From positions 1,054,001 through 1,118,000 of the forward strand of contig OZ005697.1 in NCBI GenBank assembly GCA_963930775.1: a DNA stretch of 64,000 nucleotides, written 5' to 3'. The first letter of the stretch is position 1. Every line of letters begins with the position of its first letter. Origin of the DNA: Cliona cf. orientalis. Lineage: Eukaryota > Porifera > Demospongiae > Clionaida > Clionaidae. Both the position numbers and the translations under genes were made by a program. The notes under the pieces are model-generated. The model did no database searches, was not told where the DNA came from, and saw only the letters and a program-made list of their open reading frames with translations. Below are positions 52,793-64,000 of this stretch, in pieces.

Positions 52793-53290
52793 TATCACTC
52801 TTTCCAGTTTCTTTAACTAGTGCTTATTAGGTATTAATAGTTGTTATTTCATTATTTAAGCCTCGTTGATTTTTAGTATGTAACCCAGTCGATCACTTCG
52901 ATATATAGCTTGTCACTGTTTTGCGTTTCATTATTCAAATCTAGTTTGTGATCAGTCAATCATGCTAATTGTCATGTTCTGTCTATATGTATGTTTCATC
53001 ATAGCTTTTATAATAATGTTATTATTATACCCCTATTTTAATGCGTGATTTTTTGTAACAAACCGTACGATGACATTGTGATATTATTATTATACTTACA
53101 GTTAGCAAAATTGATAGATTTAACATTAGCCTCATCCCTATAGACTCCCTCGATCATAATTTTTTCAATGTTCTACGTACATGTATGCAGCTAACAGTGA
53201 AACTCTGTGGTAGCCGTGGATGGCAGTCAGTCATAATAATCACTATGGGGATGAGGCTACAGTATCACATGATATAGCTGTGCCCACTAG
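52793..53290. other. Convergent 3' flanks of RING4 and RING5
   Basis: AT-rich; holds the palindromic element at 53127-53259 and nothing else recognisable. Confidence 0.5.
53127..53259. mobile_element. MITE-like element with TAGCCTCATCCC ends
   Basis: TAGCCTCATCCCTATAG at the left and CTATGGGGATGAGGCTA at the right, 133 bp in all. The ends are related to the short palindromic elements at 45-48 kb, so it may be a longer member of the same family. Confidence 0.75.
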
Positions 53291-54517
53291 CTAGCTGATG
53301 TAGATCTTCTCATAGTTTCGTATCAACTTCCGGCAGAGGGGACACTTGTTCTGTAGCGTCGACTTGCACGTGTTACAGACACAGTAATGATTACAGGGTC
53401 TCAGCAGGTATTGGCGCTTTCTCTCCATGCAAATCACACACATTATCTCGTCACCAGTAACCTGCTGTTTTACGACTTTCAAGACTGGAGGACGCTTCTC
53501 CATTTCGGTCACTTTCCTCTGCTGTTCTTGAATCTTTCTCTCCAAGATGGCATTGTCTCTCCTCTCCTCCTCCAGCTCTCTAGCGAGGTCCACACATCTG
53601 CTTTCAAGAGTCACTGACCGCTTTTTCTCCACCTGGAGCTTCTTTTCGACTTCTCTGTTCTTCCTATCGAAATTGTTTGCCAATCTTCTTTCCGAGTTGA
53701 CCCACTGGTTTACCTCCATAATATTGTTTTCTAGTTGCCTGATTTTCTGTTCTAACCGCTTCACCTCTTTCTCCTTGTCCAAGCACTCAATGGTGGCTTT
53801 TATTATTGTCTTCATGTATTGCTCCTCTGCCCACTCCAGCTGGATAATTCTCTGGAGGTGATTACCACAAGGGCTTTTCGACCATCTTTCGTGCGTTTTG
53901 ATAAGCCACTGGATCAGTTTTAGTACAGGTTCGTCGGAGTTGTAGTAGTGAAAGCCTGCCAGCATCAGCGGGATTGAGAGTAAAATGGCGGAAATAAATA
54001 ACATTTTTGTTAGACGAAGCGGAACTACGGCTATGTGCAGCTCGTAGTCACGATAAATCCAGAACGGTAAAAACCATGTGGGCATGATGTCTGACAGCAT
54101 CACACCACTGAGATCCTCGTCCTCCAGCAAAATCAGTTCCTCCCCCGGACACTGGACCTGTGTACTGTCGTTCATGACAATATCCCACACTCTCCACAGC
54201 ACTGCCAAGCCGAAGACCACCAACGGGGAGGAGGCAAGTACCGCGCGACTCATGTAGTTCAGCTCCTCATATCTCTTCATGATGTTTCTGATGGACTCGT
54301 CTTCTTTCACCACCGGCTCGGCAAAGTGTTTATAGATGAACACCAGAACGATCGCTGTGAATGTGAGGATCGAACTGGAGACCAAGAAACAGACGATCAC
54401 GTCGATATACCACCAGAGACAGCCCGCCAATGCCGCCAACAGGGTCGCCATGTTGATGATCGCGAGAATGTCCCCACACATGTGGGCTAGTACTTGGCCA
54501 CGCCCACAACCCCCCAC
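53291..54517 (-). CDS. RING5: membrane protein with long coiled coil and C-terminal RING
   Basis: Single exon, up to 408 aa. The first Met is at 54517, but Met13 (54481, MCGDILAIINMATLL) is as likely because the first dozen codons lie in a short GC-rich inverted repeat. Hydrophobic segments occur near 24-62, 92-112 and 175-195. Residues about 230-365 form a heptad coiled coil (KEVKRLEQKIRQLENNIMEV and similar). The RING (CVICME...PCNHYCVCNTC...CPLC, with seven instead of six residues before the last pair) ends NYEKIYIS, almost the IAP tail. It is the most divergent member, on the opposite strand, and divergent from the ERICH6-like gene, only 46-83 bp away. Confidence 0.85.
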   Translation of the reverse strand: MGGCGRGQVLAHMCGDILAIINMATLLAALAGCLWWYIDVIVCFLVSSSILTFTAIVLVFIYKHFAEPVVKEDESIRNIMKRYEELNYMSRAVLASSPLVVFGLAVLWRVWDIVMNDSTQVQCPGEELILLEDEDLSGVMLSDIMPTWFLPFWIYRDYELHIAVVPLRLTKMLFISAILLSIPLMLAGFHYYNSDEPVLKLIQWLIKTHERWSKSPCGNHLQRIIQLEWAEEQYMKTIIKATIECLDKEKEVKRLEQKIRQLENNIMEVNQWVNSERRLANNFDRKNREVEKKLQVEKKRSVTLESRCVDLARELEEERRDNAILERKIQEQQRKVTEMEKRPPVLKVVKQQVTGDEIMCVICMERKRQYLLRPCNHYCVCNTCKSTLQNKCPLCRKLIRNYEKIYIS

Positions 54518-54563
54518 TCTTTGGTGGGCGTGGCTCGACCTAGCTGTTCAGAAGCTGAGGATA
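54518..54563. promoter_or_regulatory. Very short divergent promoter of RING5 and ERICH6-like gene
   Basis: 46 bp between start codons (83 bp if RING5 starts at 54481). The inverted repeat GCCACGCCCACAA / TTGGTGGGCGTGGC spans 54500-54534, overlapping the first RING5 codons. Confidence 0.55.
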
Positions 54564-57500
54564 ATGTCTCACCAGTCTGTGGCTACGCAGACTCATTGGA
54601 GCTGGCTGAAAGACCTGGAAGAGATAGCCAGGCTAAAAAGAGAGCATGGAGGTGAAGTCAATCTGGAGATGGACTCAATTCAGCAAATGCTGGATGAGGA
54701 ACAGAGTGACAGACATCCAGGTGCATCAGCTACAATAACATGTACCTGTAGCTACACATATTCACTTGCAGTAGTTACTTTTATGTACATATTCATTGCC
54801 AATAGATCTAGCTACAGAAGGTAGAGATCTGAGTCTTGGGAGGGACTTGCAAATGAACCACAAAAGAGGTAAAGAGGAGGTGATAATGAGTGAAAACGAG
54901 AAAGCTGCACTGGCAAATGAGAAAAAACTCACCCTTCCATCCATTGTCAATGAAAGTGAAGATAGACCAAAGAAGCCACAACGTGCTGAAGAGCTGATTC
55001 TGCCATCAATCATATCATCAGCCGCAAGCCAGGTAGTTGAAATGGACAGCGAAGAAGAAGATGAAGCAATACCAGAATCTGTCAAACCCCTGAGCGTCTC
55101 GTCCATAGAGCAACTCGAGCAGTTGACATTTCCTTTCTTCGAAGATAAACCAGCAGAAGACAGCGATGGAGACTCAGATGCAGAAGAAGGAAGCGATAAA
55201 GCTGAAGATGAAGAAAGGGACAGTTCACAAGGCAGCAGTCCGGATCCCATTCCACCTGCTCCTCGTCTAAAGGTTGATAATCTATCATGGCCCTCCATTC
55301 TACAGTACATGCGTGAATCAGAGTCACTAACGAGCAATTATTTCAGTCTGAGCAACAAAGAAGCTATTGAGTCTCGGCTAGCACACAATAGGAGACTGCA
55401 ACAGACAGTAACATCAGCAGAAGCACAAAGGATGAAAAGTCACCACATTGTGTCTGGCGGCGATGAAGAGAGAGACTCGGAATCTGAATCGACGGCTGCA
55501 AGAAGCCAGATTTGTGATTTCTGTGGCCAAAGTACTACTCCAATCAGTTTATTACAACTTGCAGAGGATCAGGTATACATACTTTGTATGACAATAATTT
55601 TAGCCTCAACCCCCCCCCCCCCCCCCCCCCCCGGGCTCCCAGATCTTTATGTTCACTACAAGTGTGAAAAACAATAGGGGCCTATGGATGAGGCTACATA
55701 ACGTTTAGCAAGATGCATACAAGTATGAGATTAGTCTCGTTCCCAGATTCTACCCTTGAATAGGAATGAAATTTTAACATTCACTTGTAGGAGTCACAAA
55801 TGATGTTGTGTTGTGAGGAAAAGAAAGGGTTGTGTGTTCTCATGGCTGTCTGCATGAGGCAGATGATCACCAGGCTGAAGCAAGATAGACCAAAGAAGAT
55901 CTCGGTTGAGCTAACCAAGATGGCAGTGAAGAAAACTGCTGAAGAGAAAGCATTAGAAATGTAAGATAATTATCTCTTCAACTTGAAATTTTATGATTCA
56001 TGCATTGGCAGGATGAGAAGACAGAGGAAGTGGGAGGAGCTTAGGAGAAAAAAAGAAGAAATCCAGCAACAAGCAAAATGTACGACAAGAATGTCATAAC
56101 GGACTTGATTAATGGGCTGTAGTACAAAATGACAATAGTGCTCAATCGCTGGCAGTAATAGCAAGCTTGAGGACCAGGACTATGTGCTCCATGCCTCACA
56201 TTGTGCTTTTGTCCTTGCAGTACCAAAACATGTTCAACTCATTCAGTTCTCTCTCCTCTCTGCTCCGGAGGGAGAGTGGATGGTGAGACCAGAGTCGGCC
56301 ATGAAGCACCAGACACCAAAGCAGAAGCAAGAAGCTCTGAGGAGGGAGAAGGCTTTGAAGAAAAAAGAACAAGAACATCTTCGAAAAGGCATACTGCTGC
56401 CAAAAACCATTGAAAGATTGAAACAGGTACGAGCTGACTCTATTCTGATGATACAATAATTATTGTGATGTGCTGTAGTTACACTGTGAACAAACACCTT
56501 CTGAGCTCAAAGTACTGAATTATGGAGACGGGAAAAAGTTAGCCATTTTGCTTCCTGATGGCACAGGACAGGTCTAGTATCCTTAAATCCCAATACCGAT
56601 GTTACCATGGCACTATTATAAAATCTTAGCATTTTATTTGCTCTTGAGTTATTTACCTTTTTGTAATGTATTACATAATAATAATGGCATATCCGGGCCA
56701 TCCCTACTCTATAATATGCTAATATTCCTTGATTCAAAGGTTTTAGCTACCCCTCAGGAAATCTATCAATCATCATCTTCTCACCGTACATTGGAGTATT
56801 GGCCTATCTTGTATTCGAAGTAAGTCACATGTCATATCCACTACTATAGCTACATTGAAAATATTCATCCAATATATACATGCAGGATTCAAATCAGCCA
56901 TGTCTCCTAGCCTACATGGATGAACTAGGCAGAATTATATGCTACAACTCACAGGCAAAAATTAGGTTACTACTGAGGCAGTTTGAGGGATTTCTTTACG
57001 ACGGTGAAGATTGTCAAAGCTGCAGAAAGCACTGGAGGTGGGGCAGTGGGGAGACTTTGGTGTTTCAGCCGTTTACCCTCTCACTGAACAAACAACTGAC
57101 TGTCAAGCTGAATAGCCATGTACGTTGATCATCAAAATTCTAATCATCTAATAATTCTTTATTCTTATAGGATAAATTTTTATTAACATTCTGTGGAAGC
57201 AAGCTGAATCATATCAGATTTGACGTTGAATCGAAGCTCAAAGATGTATGTATACATATATCTTATTAGTCTATAGCAAGGAACTAATACCTATAATAGT
57301 TCAGTAACCAGTATGTATACAATGTCATGCTGCAGGACAAAATGCTCAGTCGAGAAATTGAGAGTGTTCAACTTGCTCAAAGTTACTTAGGAATGATCAA
57401 AAATAGAATAAGGTATGTGCACACATAAAAACACCTAAAAACGCCTGATGCTGGATACATATTACTGTGCTAATACTTGTAGCCAACTTCTGCAACTCTT

Positions 57501-57717
57501 GAAACAAAACAGCCGGTCTAGCATGCCCAGAAAGCACAGCGTGACCGAAGGTACACTCACGAGATCGGATTGGCGTAGCATATACAGCACCAAGACACTT
57601 GTACAAGGTCAAGCCAGGTCAGGCACCAATGGGATGGCTAGACAACGGAGACGAACTAAGAGTACAGGCGGACTGACCCTACAAAAATCTCCAATCAAGA
57701 TAAAACCACTTGTATGA
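54564..57717 (+). CDS. ERICH6/FAM194-like protein
   Basis: Eleven exons: 54564-54720, 54818-55572, 55791-55960, 56012-56079, 56221-56426, 56479-56576, 56747-56819, 56886-57119, 57171-57245, 57336-57412 and 57483-57717, totalling 2148 nt (715 aa), all phases consistent. The N-terminal third is Glu/Asp/Ser-rich. A Cys pair segment (ICDFCGQ) and a Lys/Glu-rich helix follow. The FAM194 C-terminal domain is clear: YGDGKKLAILLPDGTGQVYY then PSGNLSIIIFSP, later KHWRWGSG and FCGSKLNHIRF. The last exon is a basic tail. The family is poorly characterised; in vertebrates it is found in ciliated or testis tissue, which is only a hint of function here. An attractive false acceptor at 56740 breaks the frame; the right one is TTTTAG at 56746. 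Confidence 0.82.
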
Positions 57718-57732
57718 TAAGCTATAAGATGA

Positions 57733-57738
57733 ATTAAA
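57733..57738 (+). terminator. ATTAAA polyadenylation signal of ERICH6-like gene
   Basis: Sixteen bases after the stop, on the + strand. Confidence 0.45.
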
Positions 57739-57740
57739 AT

Positions 57741-57746
57741 TTTATT
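57741..57746 (-). terminator. AATAAA polyadenylation signal of C11orf98-like gene
   Basis: On the - strand, 42 bp after its stop and three bases from the opposed signal. Confidence 0.55.
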
Positions 57747-57787
57747 GGCAGAAAAATTAGAGGAATTAAAGTCATACATTATGTAGC

Positions 57788-58483
57788 TTATGATGTGTCC
57801 ATTCTCAGTGCACCACCTTCTTTGTCTTGTGTTAGTTCTGCATTTGCGTCTATTCCAGTAGTTCCAGGTGTCACTATTTCAACAATATTAACAAATAATA
57901 TTCGTTAGAAAGTCAATTTGTATATTTTCTTTTCATCCACTCACCATCCATTTGTTTCTTTTCACTCATCAGTCGCTTTGCCTCCTTTAGCAATAACTTC
58001 TTCTTCTTTCCCGAGAGCTTCACATTTGCCTTCGGATTTGTTCTGTAAAGGGTAACAACATAATTTTAGCCTTTTATTGCAGATGTAACAAATAATATAA
58101 GGTATTGTAGCTATAAGCTTACACACCTGCACTGTCTCAAAACATCCTCAGTGGTGCTGCTCAGTGTCTCCTCACTTCTCATGTGTGAGTTTTTCTTTGA
58201 TTTCAACTGACTCCTCTTCACTTTTCGAGAGTTGGTTCTGCACCTCTATCAAGCAGTAAATTTTAATAGTATACAGAGAGATGTACAATGTAACAACATA
58301 ATAAATCGACAAGCGTAAACATGCGTACACGCCTAACAGACAGACCCCACCATATTATGCAGAGTAGCTACTAGAATGTACCAGCCCCTTATAGTTTCAT
58401 TCCTGCTATCTATATCTATGATTCCAGGTCACTCAAAAGCTTACAGCAGATCGAGGTTTGTTGATTTTCCCTGCTCCAGCCAT
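57788..58483 (-). CDS. C11orf98-like small basic protein
   Basis: Four exons: 58445-58483, 58127-58245, 57945-58042 and 57788-57873, totalling 342 nt (113 aa), phase-consistent. The N terminus MAGAGKINKPRS and the central block NVKLSGKKKKLLLKEAKRLM match the human C11orf98 pattern (GGKINRPR and NITLSGKKRRKLL). The protein is very Lys/Arg-rich, consistent with nuclear or nucleolar location, but its activity is unknown. It converges on the ERICH6-like gene (70 bp between stops) and is divergent from the GPCPD1-like gene. Confidence 0.78.
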
Positions 58484-58644
58484 GATTGGTTTAATACACG
58501 TGGTTGAGAAAGGTCGCGCCTTCGCCACGCCCACTAGTACTATTCCGTTCCGCATTATTTCGTTTCGTACAAATCCCATTCTGCGATCCAATGTCAACAC
58601 TCACTAAACACTAGTTCAACCTGTTCCAAACCGGTTGTGGTGGT
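58484..58644. promoter_or_regulatory. Divergent promoter of C11orf98-like and GPCPD1-like genes
   Basis: 161 bp between opposed start codons, with a CACGTG E-box-like site at 58497-58502. Confidence 0.5.
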
Positions 58645-63280
<4,636 letters not shown>

Positions 63281-63328
63281 GTAAGCATAATAATATAGCA
63301 TTAGTACTGTCACTGCTTGTGCATCACT

Positions 63329-63369
<41 letters not shown>

Positions 63370-64000
63370 ATGACCAAAGGGTGGGTGTGTAGAGGTGTGT
63401 TGCAGGTGTGTGATAATAATGTTAATTCTCGCCTTATGAATTCACCAGAAATCATGTCGTTATGGATAATCATTTTTTCCTGGTAGATCTTATTACTCAA
63501 CAACCCTTGTGGAATATTAAAATCATACGAGTGTTCAGTAAATTGAATCATGAAGCCTCATTAGTTTTGAACCATATACATGTACACTGTAGGTAGGAGC
63601 CTTAAGAACAGGTTGAAAAGCTCTTTTGTTTCATGGAAACTCTCCATACCCACCTAAGTGGCTTATGTACAATATCATGCCAACAAAGAATCACTACCTC
63701 TCTCTCTCTCTCTCTCTCTGTCGTTAAGTTTAAACACATTTGTACTTCAGAATCCACAGAGTTTAGTGTCTATTCCTACAAATAACCATTGAGCTTCAAG
63801 TATGTGTGGGGGCATGTGTATGTTTATGTTGTATGTGTTTCCAAGCACGATAAACAAATGCACATGCTCACATGTACATGCATACTTACCGGGTACTCTC
63901 TGGCTTTGACGCACATCTCAGATCAGAAATATCCACTTTATACTGAACCTATAACATGTAACTTACCATAATGAGTGGAGTACAGAGGGTTAGTTTTGTA
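63281..64000. other. Intron of the GPCPD1-like gene at the right edge
   Basis: After the donor ACAT|GTAAGC at 63281 I see a (TG)n run (63331-63368), a short CT run (63700-63720) and no further exon that keeps phase. Confidence 0.55.

Noticed and set aside
56599-56823. Exon model starting at 56740 with the acceptor CAAAG
   Set aside because: It gives a one-base frame clash with the next exon; the acceptor TTTTAG at 56746 restores phase on both sides and yields the FAM194-type YPSGN motif.

Overview
This is a gene-dense piece of an animal nuclear genome. The genes have many short GT-AG introns, intergenic gaps are often only tens to a few hundred bases, introns are full of (CT)n/(GA)n simple repeats, and short palindromic mobile elements are common. 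The gene content (a P-Rex-type Rac exchange factor, signal peptide peptidase, folylpolyglutamate synthase, a CBM20 GPCPD1-like protein, a C11orf98 homologue and an ERICH6/FAM194-like protein, plus xylose isomerase, an intronless N-acetyltransferase and a YHYH-domain secreted protein) fits an early-branching marine invertebrate. A demosponge is my best guess, but that is inference. Exon models below were built by hand from reading frame and splice-site phase. For nine genes (all multi-exon genes that are complete in the window) the exon lengths sum to an exact multiple of three.

Layout. 303-3451 (-): 5' part of a TKL/tyrosine-like kinase with a coiled-coil tail, running off the left edge. 4218-20331 (-): complete 22-exon P-Rex homologue (DH-PH-DEP-DEP-PDZ-PDZ-C-terminal domain). 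21056-29241 (-): PDZ / proline-rich / SAM adaptor. 29782-32722 (-): signal peptide peptidase, sharing a short divergent promoter with 32947-36181 (+) xylose isomerase. 36974-39037 (-): small multi-pass membrane protein. 39333-40235 (+): arylamine N-acetyltransferase. 40419-41267 (-): YHYH protein. 41653-45511 (-): folylpolyglutamate synthase (FPGS).

45.3-54.5 kb is the most unusual part. It holds a local family of five intronless, membrane-anchored RING proteins whose RING spacing and C-terminal tail resemble the dimeric IAP-type RINGs. The block grew by segmental duplication: the FPGS first exon together with its head-to-head RING gene exists twice (45321-45660 and 48640-48960), a RING3-like 3'UTR and a broken RING4 start lie between the copies, and the first copy is interrupted by about 1.4 kb of repeats that include a 107-bp-arm inverted repeat and four small palindromic elements. 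A paralogous empty site shows that one palindromic element has inserted.

54564-57717 (+) is an ERICH6/FAM194-like gene, convergent with 57788-58483 (-), a small C11orf98 homologue. That gene is in turn divergent from 58645-63280+ (+), a CBM20 protein resembling the N-terminal part of GPCPD1, whose catalytic part would lie beyond the right edge. No CRISPR, rRNA or convincing tRNA was seen.
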